Source: Raskinella chloraquaticus (SeqCode)
GTDB lineage: Bacteria; Pseudomonadota; Alphaproteobacteria; Rhizobiales; UBA4765
Assembly (NCBI GenBank): GCA_002365175.1
Contig: DEZK01000016.1
Coordinates: 1 to 64,000 of the forward strand
Length of the DNA stretch: 64,000 nt
Direction of reading: 5' to 3'
Notes under the pieces: generated by a model
Told to the model about the DNA's origin: nothing
The model's database searches: none
Seen by the model: the letters and a program-made list of their open reading frames with translations, nothing else
Position numbers and translations under genes: made by a program
Part shown: piece by piece, positions 43,501 to 52,073 of the stretch
Numbering within the stretch: the stretch's first letter is position 1
Layout: each line of letters begins with the position of its first letter

Positions 43501-44028
43501 ATGTCAGTTCTTTCGCAATCCCTGTCGCGCCTGCTTCGTGGCGCGAGCATTGCTGCGGTGGTTTCGATTGCTCCCTTTATGGCCGGTAGTCTGATTTCGG
43601 CGCAGGCATATGACATTACGTCAAAGGCTGCGGTCAACGTGACATCTTCCAGAGTAGCGCTTCAGAGCCATGATCCGGTCGCCTACCAAACCGTTGGCAA
43701 GCCGGTGCTGGGTCAGGAAAAGTTTTCTGCTGAACATGAAGGGGCGATCTATCGCTTTTCATCAGAAGAAAACCTCAAGGCATTCAAGGCTGACCCGGTC
43801 AAGTATGCCCCGCTCTATGGCGGTTTCTGCCAGCAGGGGGCCGCAGGCGGCAAGAAGCTGGATGGCGATCCGACCATCTTCCGGGTTGCCGATGGCAAGC
43901 TCGCTGTCTTCTCCTACAAGGCAGCCCTGGACGGCTTCCTGAAGGATCCGGCAGGCAATGCTGCCAAGGCCAATGACAACTGGTCGAAGATCGTGGACAA
44001 GACACCGCGCGAGCTTTTCGGCTTCTGA
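43501..44028 (+). CDS. Exported YHS-domain protein
   Basis: A 175-residue protein with a signal peptide (ALSRLLRGAS-like start, hydrophobic AAVVSIAPFMAGSLISAQA) and a YHS-like domain: VALQSHDPVAYQTVGKPVLG, HEGAIYRFSSEENLKAF, DPVKYAPLYGGFCQQGAAGG. ATG 43501 follows GGAGAA. YHS domains are thought to bind metals, and this one keeps a single Cys in GGFCQQG. The upstream SigF-type promoter makes it a predicted SigF target, so a role in handling metal or oxidant stress in the periplasm is likely. It stands alone, convergent with the cydA remnant. Confidence 0.85.
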   Translation: MSVLSQSLSRLLRGASIAAVVSIAPFMAGSLISAQAYDITSKAAVNVTSSRVALQSHDPVAYQTVGKPVLGQEKFSAEHEGAIYRFSSEENLKAFKADPVKYAPLYGGFCQQGAAGGKKLDGDPTIFRVADGKLAVFSYKAALDGFLKDPAGNAAKANDNWSKIVDKTPRELFGF

Positions 44029-44164
44029 TCCAATCTGTGAGCCGCCGGCTTCATGTATACGAAGCCGGCGGTTTCATGCCGCACTTGCGACATGGTGCCT
44101 GAATAATCTGAACAGTCTTGATGACTGGCTCCGGGGAGCGCCGCTCGCAAGCTCAATCTGCCAG

Positions 44165-44578
44165 ACACATCACTGAGATTTTCCTGACGTTGTGACATCC
44201 GGACGCCCATTTTCCGAGGCAAGCCCCGCCAGCGTCTGCATCCATGAATAGGCCGATAAAATCCAGAAAGCCGATGTCGCCGTGCCGAAGGCAACGCAAA
44301 CGGCGGCGACGAAATGCGTCGTCGGCCCGACGCGCTGCCAGCCAAACAGCATGATGCCAAGGCAAACAGCATGATGCCAAGGAAGGTGGCTTCGAGAAAG
44401 AAGGCGGTCAGTACCTCATAGGCCAGCAACGGCCCCGGCACACTGCCGGCAACATCCGAAAAGACAGCCCGATTGGTGCCGAACTGGCAGCTCATGACCA
44501 CGCCCGCGACGACGCCCATGCCACAGGCGATGGTGAAGGCAAACGCAAACGCGACAGAATTTCGGCATCGAAGGACAT
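44165..44578 (-). pseudogene. cydA: Cytochrome bd oxidase subunit I (cydA) remnant
   Basis: Minus-strand pieces of CydA in three frames: SFDAEILSR after the ATG at 44578, then FAFTI, then after a deletion of several dozen residues GMGVVAGVVMSCQFGTN and GPLLAYEVLTAFFLEATFLG, then in another frame GIMLFGWQRVGP and AFWILSAYSWMQT. The last frame switch is caused by a 20-bp tandem duplication. It stops after the quarter of the protein around the first haem-ligand region. No cydB is present. Confidence 0.8.
44343..44382. repeat. 20-bp perfect tandem duplication inside cydA remnant
   Basis: CAAACAGCATGATGCCAAGG occurs twice head to tail (44343-44362 and 44363-44382). It duplicates LGIMLF codons and, since 20 is not a multiple of 3, shifts the frame. 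Confidence 0.9.
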
Positions 44579-44900
44579 AAGTCACTTAAGCCAGACAAGT
44601 TCCAGCGCTCGAAGCCTGTCGCGCATCCACCTTGCATGGATGCACGACTGATGGTCCATGATCGTCACAGCGGCCGTTATGCCTTGCAGATAAAACCACA
44701 CCCTGTCTGCTCCGTGACAATGCAACGACAGACGGCAAAGACTGCGACGGCGTTCCAACAAATCAATCGACTCGATTTGTCATCGGCTGTAAAGCCGGGT
44801 CCCGTCCGCTCACATCAGCTCATTAAAATGGCAAGGTCGAGCGCCTTTGATTTTCTGATAAAAACATCAATAGCTTGCTATCTTATCAAGGATTTACCTC
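44579..44900. other. Intergenic region between cydA remnant and nucleotide-sugar dehydrogenase
   Basis: About 322 bases. It becomes AT-rich at its right end and probably contains the promoter of the following gene pair. No recognisable gene or repeat. Confidence 0.4.
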
Positions 44901-46247
44901 ATGACGCCGGTTATCGAGGAACGCGTTTCCAGGCTCATCGCGCGTATTGCATCGCGTGACTATACAATCGGCATCATTGGTCTGGGGTATGTCGGAATTC
45001 CGCTCGCGCTCAGCGCAGTCAAGGCAGGATTCCCGATCCTTGGGTTTGATATCGATGACAACCGGGTTGCCCAGATCAATCGCGGTCAAAGCTTTATCCC
45101 GCACATCCCGACCGAGCTGATCAACGATGCGGTCAAGGCGGGGCGGTTCTGCGCTACCGCCGACTTCGCCCGACTGAGTGAAGTCGACGCCATCATCATT
45201 GCCGTTCCAACCCCGCTGTCGCGGCAACGCGAGCCTGATCTCAGCTTTGTCGAGAGCACGGCGAATTCCATTGCACCGCGCTTGCACAGGGATCAGCTGG
45301 TAGTCCTTGAATCAACGACCTGGCCGGGGACAACCGAAGAGGTGATGCGCCCCTTGCTGGAGCGCAGCGGGCTTAAAAGCGGTACCGATTTTTTTCTCGC
45401 CTATTCGCCCGAGCGCGAGGATCCCGGCAATCAGACGTTCACCACTTCAACCATCCCCAAGATTGTCGGCGGCGATGGTGCCGACGCCCTGCGGCTGGCC
45501 TGCGCCGTTTATGACGCGCTGGTGGTCCAGACCGTGCCGGTATCCTCATCGGCAACGGCTGAAGCCGTCAAGCTCACGGAGAATATTTTCAGGGCGGTCA
45601 ATATCGCCCTCGTCAATGAACTGAAGGTCATCTACGAGAAAATGGGCATCGATATCTGGGAAGTGATTGACGCTGCCAAGACCAAACCCTTCGGCTTCAT
45701 GCCGTTTTATCCAGGGCCCGGACTTGGGGGACATTGCATCCCCATCGATCCCTTCTATCTGACATGGAAAGCGCGCGAATTCGACGTCACGACCCGCTTC
45801 ATCGAATTGGCCGGGCAAATCAATACGAGCATGCCCCTTTACGTCGTCGACAAGGTTGGCGAGGCACTGGACCGGACCTTTGGCAAGGGGCTCAGCGTTT
45901 CGCGCGTTCTTGTCATGGGTATCGCCTACAAGAAGAACATTGCAGATATGCGCGAGAGCCCGTCACTGCGACTGATCGAACTCCTGGAACAACGCGGTGC
46001 CACGACCGCTTTTCACGACCCCTATGTTCCGGTTATACCGAAAACGCGAGAGCATGCGGCTCTCGCCGGGCGGCAGTCGATTGAGCTTAATGATCATCTC
46101 ATCAAAGATTTCGACGCTGTGCTCATCGCCACCGATCACGATGCGATCGATTATGCCGCCCTGGCCGCGAGCGCCAGACTTGTTATCGATACGCGAAATG
46201 CCTGCGCGCGCGCCGGTGTCAGCGGGGATCATATCATCAAGGCCTGA
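44901..46247 (+). CDS. Nucleotide sugar dehydrogenase (WbpA/WbpO-like UDP-HexNAc 6-dehydrogenase)
   Basis: A 448-residue UDP-sugar 6-dehydrogenase: Rossmann motif GIIGLGYVGIPLALSA, AVPTPLSRQREPDLSFV, VLESTTWPGTTEE, LAYSPEREDPGN, AVKLTENIFRAVNIALVNEL, and the catalytic Cys in GPGLGGHCIPIDPFYL. The LAYSPERE-DPG and TRF-E-A patterns resemble the UDP-GlcNAc-type enzymes more than UDP-glucose dehydrogenase. It precedes a WbpB-like oxidoreductase by 30 bases, so the pair would make UDP-GlcNAcA and its 3-keto derivative for a surface glycan. Confidence 0.88.
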   Translation: MTPVIEERVSRLIARIASRDYTIGIIGLGYVGIPLALSAVKAGFPILGFDIDDNRVAQINRGQSFIPHIPTELINDAVKAGRFCATADFARLSEVDAIIIAVPTPLSRQREPDLSFVESTANSIAPRLHRDQLVVLESTTWPGTTEEVMRPLLERSGLKSGTDFFLAYSPEREDPGNQTFTTSTIPKIVGGDGADALRLACAVYDALVVQTVPVSSSATAEAVKLTENIFRAVNIALVNELKVIYEKMGIDIWEVIDAAKTKPFGFMPFYPGPGLGGHCIPIDPFYLTWKAREFDVTTRFIELAGQINTSMPLYVVDKVGEALDRTFGKGLSVSRVLVMGIAYKKNIADMRESPSLRLIELLEQRGATTAFHDPYVPVIPKTREHAALAGRQSIELNDHLIKDFDAVLIATDHDAIDYAALAASARLVIDTRNACARAGVSGDHIIKA

Positions 46248-46277
46248 TGTCGGGCCGGGTTTGTCAGGTTATCCAAA

Positions 46278-47216
46278 ATGACCAATTATGCTTTGATCGG
46301 CGCAGCCGGTTACATCGCCCCTCGTCACATGCGCGCTATCAAAGCCGTCGGCGGCGACCTCAAAGTTGCCTATGATCCCAACGACTCGGTTGGCGTCATC
46401 GACAGTCATTTCCCCCACGCTTATTTCTTTACCGAATTCGAACGCTTCGACCATCATGTCGACCAGCTGCGCCGCGAGGGTGCGGCGATTGATTATGTCA
46501 GCATCTGCTCGCCTAACTATCTCCATGACGTCCATATCCGCTTTGGACTGCGTGCGGGCGCGCATGTCATTTGTGAAAAGCCGCTGGTACTGAATCCGCA
46601 GGACATTGACGGGCTTGCCAAAGTCGAGGCCGAAACGGGTGGCAAGATCTACACGATCCTGCAATTGCGGCTGCATCCGGCTATTCTGGCGCTGCGCGAC
46701 AGGATCGCCGCATCTGGTCGCCGCCATGCGGTTGATCTGACCTACATAACGTCGCGCGGGCGCTGGTACCACGCCTCATGGAAGGGCGAAAACGCCAAAT
46801 CCGGCGGTGTGGCCACCAATATCGGTGTGCATTTTTTTGATATGCTGGCCTTCGTCTTCGGCCCTCTCCAAGGCCAGCAGGCGCATCTGCGCGAGGATAG
46901 CCGGGCTGGCGGCTTCCTGCAGTATGAAAAGGCGGATGTGCGGTGGTTCCTGTCGGTTGACCGTGATGATCTGCCGGCGGCCGTTCGCGGATCAAAGCCT
47001 ACCTATCGCTCGATCACGGTCGATGGGGAGGAGATCGAATTTTCAGAAGGTTTCACCGACCTCCACACCCGCTCCTATGAGGACGTCCTCGCCGGCAAGG
47101 GTTTTGGCGTCGACGATGTGCGTTTCTCGATCGAGGTTGTGTCAGCCTTCCGCCACCTGCCGCTCACCAGCAGCGGCGAGCGCCATCCGATGGTTGCCGC
47201 CAAAACAAACGGCTGA
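46278..47216 (+). CDS. Gfo/Idh/MocA oxidoreductase, WbpB/WlbA-like
   Basis: A 312-residue oxidoreductase: NYALIGAAGYIAPRHMRAI (Rossmann), YVSICSPNYLHDVHI, the catalytic VICEKPLVLNPQDI with Lys, and NIGVHFFDML. WbpB-type enzymes oxidise UDP-GlcNAcA at C3 before transamination. It shares the operon with the WbpA-like dehydrogenase. The expected next enzymes (WbpE aminotransferase, WbpD acetyltransferase) are absent here. Confidence 0.85.
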   Translation: MTNYALIGAAGYIAPRHMRAIKAVGGDLKVAYDPNDSVGVIDSHFPHAYFFTEFERFDHHVDQLRREGAAIDYVSICSPNYLHDVHIRFGLRAGAHVICEKPLVLNPQDIDGLAKVEAETGGKIYTILQLRLHPAILALRDRIAASGRRHAVDLTYITSRGRWYHASWKGENAKSGGVATNIGVHFFDMLAFVFGPLQGQQAHLREDSRAGGFLQYEKADVRWFLSVDRDDLPAAVRGSKPTYRSITVDGEEIEFSEGFTDLHTRSYEDVLAGKGFGVDDVRFSIEVVSAFRHLPLTSSGERHPMVAAKTNG

Positions 47217-47315
47217 CCGCCACAGAAAAACGTTTCGCATCGACAAAAGCTGGTGCGATAGACCGCACCCGAAGACTGAAGGGCGCCGGTGCGCTGATCT
47301 TGCCGGCCATCAACA

Positions 47316-48536
47316 CTATAACGGCCCAACTGCAGTCGATGACGGGCCGGTGCGGGGAATTCGTGCGGGATCGATGCCGGTGAGCTTCTCGTAAAGCGCC
47401 GCATCGGTTGCGCCCTCGGTATTGAAAAGAAGCACGCGCGCGGTGTGCCCCAGTTCAAGCACGGTGCGCGCGGTCTCATCATCAAGGCAGGTCATCAGGC
47501 CCGCAAGACCCGCCGCCCCGCTTTCCCCGGCAATGATCGTGCAATCGCTTTCTGCTGGCCGGGCAAACTCATTCATCGCGACGATCGCACTGTCTTCACT
47601 AACGGCAACAAAACCCTCTGCAAGGGATTGCACGACCTCGAAAGCAAGCGGCGATGGTTCGGCGCATTCGAGCATTGCCATCACGGTTGGCAATCCGTGC
47701 GCCACCGTGGTGACGCGGCCTGCCTCAGCGCTTGCCAGCAGACAGGCGGCGCGCTCCGGCTCGACAATGACGATCTTCGGCATCGCCTGCCCGTAAACCG
47801 CCAGGGCGTGGGCCGTGACCGCCGCAGCGACACCGCCCACACCGGCCTGAATGAAAATATGAGTCGGTGGTTGCGGCAATTCCTCGAACGCTTCGCCCGC
47901 TGTCACTGTGTAGCCCTGCATGACGGTGAGGGGAATATCCTCATAGCCCTCCCACGATGTATCGGAGACGACCGTCCAGCCATGGCGGCTGGCCTGGCGC
48001 GCCGCCTCGACAACTGAGTCATCATAGCTGCCGGCGACGCGGACGATCTCGCCCCCGAAGGCGGCGATTGCGGCGGCGCGAGGTTCGCTCACGCCTTCAT
48101 GCATAAAGATGATGGAGCGGCAACCAACAAGACGCGCGCCGGCGGCGACCGCGCGCCCGTGATTGCCATCCGTGGCGCACACCATCGTCATGCCGGCAGC
48201 GATCGCGCGCATGGCAGGTGATTGCATTTCCGCCGGATCGACGGTCCGACCCCACCTCCTCGCCGCTTCATCGGCGACAAGGCGCATCACCGCATAGGCG
48301 CCGCCCAACGCCTTGAAGCTGGTGAGACCGAGGCGATAGCCTTCATCCTTCACGTGGAGAGACGCGAGGCCGAGCCGCGCGGCCAAAGCTGGCAGAGCGT
48401 GCAGGGGCGTCGGGCGATGGCGCGGGCAGGAAAGCAGAAAACGCGAGGCCTGCGCCCTGCCCTCGTGCCCCAGAGCCAAGAGAAGATGTGGCCTTGGCAG
48501 CGGCGCCTGTGCCTTGCGGGTGTTGATCAGGAACAT
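47316..48536 (-). CDS. Diaminopropionate ammonia-lyase-like PLP enzyme
   Basis: A 406-residue fold-type II PLP enzyme: RPTPLHALPALAARLGL, Schiff-base Lys75 in GLTSFKALGGAYAV, CATDGNHGRAVA, SDTSWEGYEDIP and the glycine loop GESGAAGLAG. These blocks match DpaL, which converts 2,3-diaminopropionate to pyruvate and two ammonia. ATG 48536 is chosen because GAGG lies upstream and similarity begins nearby; the open frame to 48689 is not supported. It is a single gene, convergent with the WbpB-like gene and divergent from the phosphatase-like gene. Confidence 0.85.
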   Translation of the reverse strand: MFLINTRKAQAPLPRPHLLLALGHEGRAQASRFLLSCPRHRPTPLHALPALAARLGLASLHVKDEGYRLGLTSFKALGGAYAVMRLVADEAARRWGRTVDPAEMQSPAMRAIAAGMTMVCATDGNHGRAVAAGARLVGCRSIIFMHEGVSEPRAAAIAAFGGEIVRVAGSYDDSVVEAARQASRHGWTVVSDTSWEGYEDIPLTVMQGYTVTAGEAFEELPQPPTHIFIQAGVGGVAAAVTAHALAVYGQAMPKIVIVEPERAACLLASAEAGRVTTVAHGLPTVMAMLECAEPSPLAFEVVQSLAEGFVAVSEDSAIVAMNEFARPAESDCTIIAGESGAAGLAGLMTCLDDETARTVLELGHTARVLLFNTEGATDAALYEKLTGIDPARIPRTGPSSTAVGPL

Positions 48537-48748
48537 ATGACGCCTCTGCCCGATTACGCGTTCTTGCATGTCATAACGCAAAATTGCCGATGCTTGGCAA
48601 GGATATCGCCTGATCACGTTGGGCTGGCGGTCAAGTACAGCGCGAGAATCCGCAGCGGTACGAAATTCATGAATTTCGACTTCAAACACTGCACTTGCCG
48701 TGATTCAATACCACCGGCGGCGTCATGATGCAGCGAGAGGATACGGGT

Positions 48749-49315
48749 ATGATGGAAGCGTTGATCGACCATGCCCACCATCACCCGCTTGGATGGCCCT
48801 GCAGGATGCGCATCTGTGGGCAATATGAAGCGCGCCAGTATGTCGACCTCTGGCAGCCGACGCACCTTGTCAGCATCAAGCAGCGGGAGCGGCCCTATCG
48901 TGGCCCGCCGTTTCCAGCCGAGCGCCATCTCGTGCTGGAATTCGAGGATGTCACGGATGCCTCGCACCCTGGCGCACCCACCAACGCGCATCTTGATGCG
49001 GTTCTGACCTTCATTGACGCCGTGCCACAGGAGGCTTGCGTCCTCATCCACTGCCTGCAAGGCCTGAGCCGCTCGACCGCTCTGGCCATGGGCCTTCTGG
49101 CGCGCGAAGTTCAACCTCTGCGCGCAGCCTATCTGCTGCATGGGCTGCGGCCGCAAGCCGTACCAAATCCATTACTGGTGAGGCTCTGGGATGAGCGTCT
49201 TGACCTGCATGGCGAACTGGCGAAAGAAGGTGCCCGCTTCCCCTGTCAGGTGTGGCGACATGGCGACGGGCTGGGGAATTTTCCGCACCGGCGCCGCAAG
49301 CGCAGTCATCAATGA
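48749..49315 (+). CDS. Protein tyrosine phosphatase-like protein
   Basis: About 188 residues with the PTP signature H-C-x5-R-S in LIHCLQGLSRSTALAMG, and a preceding acidic loop FEDVTDASHPGAPTN that could supply the general acid. Homologous proteins of rhizobia are annotated as tyrosine phosphatases of unknown target. Two starts are possible; ATG 48749 has GAGAGG upstream, while ATG 48725 adds 8 residues. It is divergent from the DpaL-like gene. The end (PHRRRKRSHQ) is basic and looks unconserved. Confidence 0.7.
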   Translation: MMEALIDHAHHHPLGWPCRMRICGQYEARQYVDLWQPTHLVSIKQRERPYRGPPFPAERHLVLEFEDVTDASHPGAPTNAHLDAVLTFIDAVPQEACVLIHCLQGLSRSTALAMGLLAREVQPLRAAYLLHGLRPQAVPNPLLVRLWDERLDLHGELAKEGARFPCQVWRHGDGLGNFPHRRRKRSHQ

Positions 49316-49409
49316 TCTTGCACGAAAAGCGACCGCGCGCAAACGCGGTCGCCTGTCGTCAACGATTAAGTGCGGCAGAGCATTTGTGTGCCGATCCGCC
49401 GCCGCAAGC

Positions 49410-49961
49410 TCACGCAACCTTGCGCAGCTCGACCTTCGGGAAGTCGATGTCGGTCTTGGCTACTTCATTGATGTAATTGGTCAGCGTGTTGAGGGCGACA
49501 TGGGCGACGATCTCGACGATCTCGTCATCGCCGTAGCCGGCGGCCTTCACCGCGCTGACGTCGGCATCCGAGACATGGCCGCGCTCGCGCACGATCTTGG
49601 CGGCAAAGCGCACAGCGGCATCGGCCTTGGGATCATTCGAGGCGCCGTTACGGTTTGCCGTGATCTCGGCATCGTCCAGCTTGGCGAGGTTCTTGCCCAG
49701 ATAGGTGTGGGCCGACAGGCAGTAGCCGCAGCCATTGATTTCGGCAACGGCAAGCGCAATGCGCTCACGGGTCTTGCCGTCAAGCTTGCCCTTGCCGAGC
49801 GCGCCATTGAGGCCGAGGAAGCCTTCGAGGGCGGCGGGGCTGTTGCCCAGGACGCGGAAGATGTTCGGGGCCGAACCCAGCTGCTTGGTGACGGCTTGCA
49901 GCAAAGGCTGGGACGCAGCGGGAGAAGCTTCGATCGAGGCGGGGGTGGCAATGCGGGTCAT
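49410..49961 (-). CDS. AhpD/carboxymuconolactone decarboxylase-family protein
   Basis: A 183-residue helical protein with the peroxidase-type active site E-x3-C-x2-C-x3-H: Glu74, Cys78, Cys81 and His85 in AVAEINGCGYCLSAHTY. The family reduces peroxides with a Cys pair. It is divergent from the LysR gene at 50117, with about 155 bases between them, so LysR control is likely. The C-terminal part (YINEVAKTDIDFPKV) matches the AhpD-like group found in many proteobacteria. Confidence 0.88.
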   Translation of the reverse strand: MTRIATPASIEASPAASQPLLQAVTKQLGSAPNIFRVLGNSPAALEGFLGLNGALGKGKLDGKTRERIALAVAEINGCGYCLSAHTYLGKNLAKLDDAEITANRNGASNDPKADAAVRFAAKIVRERGHVSDADVSAVKAAGYGDDEIVEIVAHVALNTLTNYINEVAKTDIDFPKVELRKVA

Positions 49962-50116
49962 GGGCGTTTTCCTTTGGTTGAAACTTAGGTCTGAGAAGCG
50001 AAACCAGGACTTGTTTCAGGCTCGGCGAGCCCGACGAGCGGTGATATGCACCCTTCCGAGACTGATGAGTATCTGCTAAAATCAGGAAAGATAATCTCAT
50101 AAAATGGAACAATCCT

Positions 50117-51019
50117 ATGGACCAGCTGGAAGCCATTTCAACCTTTGTCGCGGTCGCCGATGAAGGCGGGTTCTCGGCCGCCTCGCGCCGGCTGCGGGTG
50201 CCGCTGGCGACGATCAGCCGGCGTGTCAGCGATCTTGAAGGAGAACTCGGCGCGCAATTGCTGACGCGCACCACGCGCAAGGTCGTGCTGACCGAGATCG
50301 GCGCGCAATATCTGTCGACGTGTCGGCGCGTGCTGGAGGACCTGGATGAAGCCAAGCGGCTGGCGGCTGGCGAATATCGCGCACCGCGCGGAGAACTGGT
50401 CGTCTCGGCACCAACCGGACTTGGCAATATCCATCTGATGCCGATCCTGACCGAGTTCCTGGCGGCCTATCCTGATATCGATATCGATCTGCGGCTGAGT
50501 GACCACATTGTCAGCCTGGTTGACGAACATATCGATGTGGCGCTGCGCATCGGTCATCTCGAAGACAGTGGCCTCATCGCCGCGAAAATTGGCGCGGTGC
50601 GCCATGTGGTTTGCGCGAGCCCCGACTATCTCGGTGAATTTGGTGAACCAACCCAGCTCAACGAAATGGCGGACCATGTCTGCGTGACGTTTACGGCCTT
50701 TGGCACATCGCGCGAGTGGATTTTTCGCAACAAGGATCGCATCGTGCGGCTGCCGGTCAAATCACGCCTGGCCGCAACCACCGCCGAGGCGGCTGTTCAC
50801 GCGGCGATCTCCGGCATCGGCATTACAAGACTGCTATGCTATCAGGTGGCGCAGGCGATTGGCGAGGGCAGGCTGCGCCTCGTGCTTCGCCAGAACGAAC
50901 CAGACCCCTTGCCAGTCAGCTTTATCTACCCCAGCGGACGGCTGGTCGCGCAGAAACTCAAAGCGTTTCTCGAATTTGTCATTCCTCGCCTCAAGGCGCG
51001 GCTTGTTTTCGATCATTGA
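50117..51019 (+). CDS. LysR-family transcriptional regulator
   Basis: A 300-residue LysR protein: helix-turn-helix AISTFVAVADEGGFSAASRR and LRVPLATISRRVSDLEGELG, then an effector domain of the CrgA/PtxR group (LPVSFIYPSGRLVAQKLKAF). It is divergent from the AhpD-like gene, which it probably controls. The downstream double-cupin gene starts 86 bases after its end and may be co-transcribed. Confidence 0.88.
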   Translation: MDQLEAISTFVAVADEGGFSAASRRLRVPLATISRRVSDLEGELGAQLLTRTTRKVVLTEIGAQYLSTCRRVLEDLDEAKRLAAGEYRAPRGELVVSAPTGLGNIHLMPILTEFLAAYPDIDIDLRLSDHIVSLVDEHIDVALRIGHLEDSGLIAAKIGAVRHVVCASPDYLGEFGEPTQLNEMADHVCVTFTAFGTSREWIFRNKDRIVRLPVKSRLAATTAEAAVHAAISGIGITRLLCYQVAQAIGEGRLRLVLRQNEPDPLPVSFIYPSGRLVAQKLKAFLEFVIPRLKARLVFDH

Positions 51020-51104
51020 TCGGGCGCTGCCGGGATTCGGCTTGGCCCACCGATGCCCACGGCGTAGAAGACACGCAACTCGACCAGATGAACAGGAGCG
51101 CTTG

Positions 51105-51758
51105 ATGCAGATCCGTGCTGAATACCACTTGCGCGCCGTGGTCCGGCCGGGTGACGAACCCTTCGTCGCCTCGCCCCTGCCGGGCGTGACCCGATTGATG
51201 CTCGATCGCGAGGGCGGCGAAGTGGCCCGCGCAACGACCATCGTGCGCTACGCCAGGGGCTCGCGATTCTCATCGCACGACCACGCGATGGGCGAGGAAT
51301 TTCTGGTCCTTGCCGGCGTCTTTTGCGACGAGCATGGCGCCTATCCCGCCGGCACCTATGTGCGCAATCCGCCAGGCTCACACCACGCGCCCTTCAGCAC
51401 CGAAGGCTGCATGATATTTGTAAAACTGCGTCAGTTCGCGCCAGATGATCGCAAACAGCTTGTCGTCGATACGACGACAGCCGCGTGGCAGAATGGCAGC
51501 AAGGAGGGTGATCATATCCTGCCGCTCCATCATCACGATCACGAGCGAGTGGCCATGATCCGCCTTGGCGCCGGCAGCCGCTATGAGCCAGCAAAAGATC
51601 AGGGCGGGACGGAGATTCTGATCATCGAGGGCATGCTTTACGATGGCGCCAGTGCTTATCCCGGCGGAAGCTGGTTGCGCCTGCCGGCGGGCGATTGCGC
51701 CAGTCTGTCAACGCGCGAGGGCTGCACGTTCTATATCAAGAGCGGCCATCTGGGCTGA
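51105..51758 (+). CDS. ChrR-like double-cupin protein
   Basis: A 217-residue protein with two cupin folds in tandem. Cupin 1 has FSSHDHAMGEEFLVLAGVF with His-x-His and Glu as metal ligands; cupin 2 has LPLHHHDHERVAMIRLGAG and TEILIIEGML. The layout is that of ChrR cupin domains, but there is no N-terminal anti-sigma domain and no ECF sigma gene beside it. AGGAG lies 8 bases before ATG 51105. Its role may be linked to the peroxide-type genes next to it; the substrate is unknown. Confidence 0.8.
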   Translation: MQIRAEYHLRAVVRPGDEPFVASPLPGVTRLMLDREGGEVARATTIVRYARGSRFSSHDHAMGEEFLVLAGVFCDEHGAYPAGTYVRNPPGSHHAPFSTEGCMIFVKLRQFAPDDRKQLVVDTTTAAWQNGSKEGDHILPLHHHDHERVAMIRLGAGSRYEPAKDQGGTEILIIEGMLYDGASAYPGGSWLRLPAGDCASLSTREGCTFYIKSGHLG

Positions 51759-52073
51759 GACTTGCTGGTGACGCGGATCGTCACAGATCGATGAAAGAGC
51801 AGAATGGTCCTTGATAGGTCGGATACTTCCTCGACAGAGAAGTTCGCGGAGGTTCCGGTGGCTGGCACAGCCAATGCAACCCTAACCGCGCCGTTGAACG
51901 GGACCAGCGAAGCGTCGGCGCAATGGAACTTCACCCAGTTACCGTACGTTGCCGGGCATCCTGAAAAGCCGGTAATTTGGCGATTATTTCACGCCGGCGA
52001 ATAAAAAATTTACCATACGATAATTTATCCCGAACAATCTGAATGTAATTTAGTAGTTACATAAGGAATAACT
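51759..52073. other. Intergenic region upstream of globin-coupled sensor
   Basis: About 315 bases. The last 80 bases are AT-rich and should contain the promoter and the site AAGGAAT for the following gene. A plus-strand open frame at 51804-52004 has no family likeness. Confidence 0.4.

Noticed and set aside
51105..51758. ChrR anti-sigma factor
   Set aside because: Only the cupin parts are present; the zinc anti-sigma domain and a partner sigma gene are missing.
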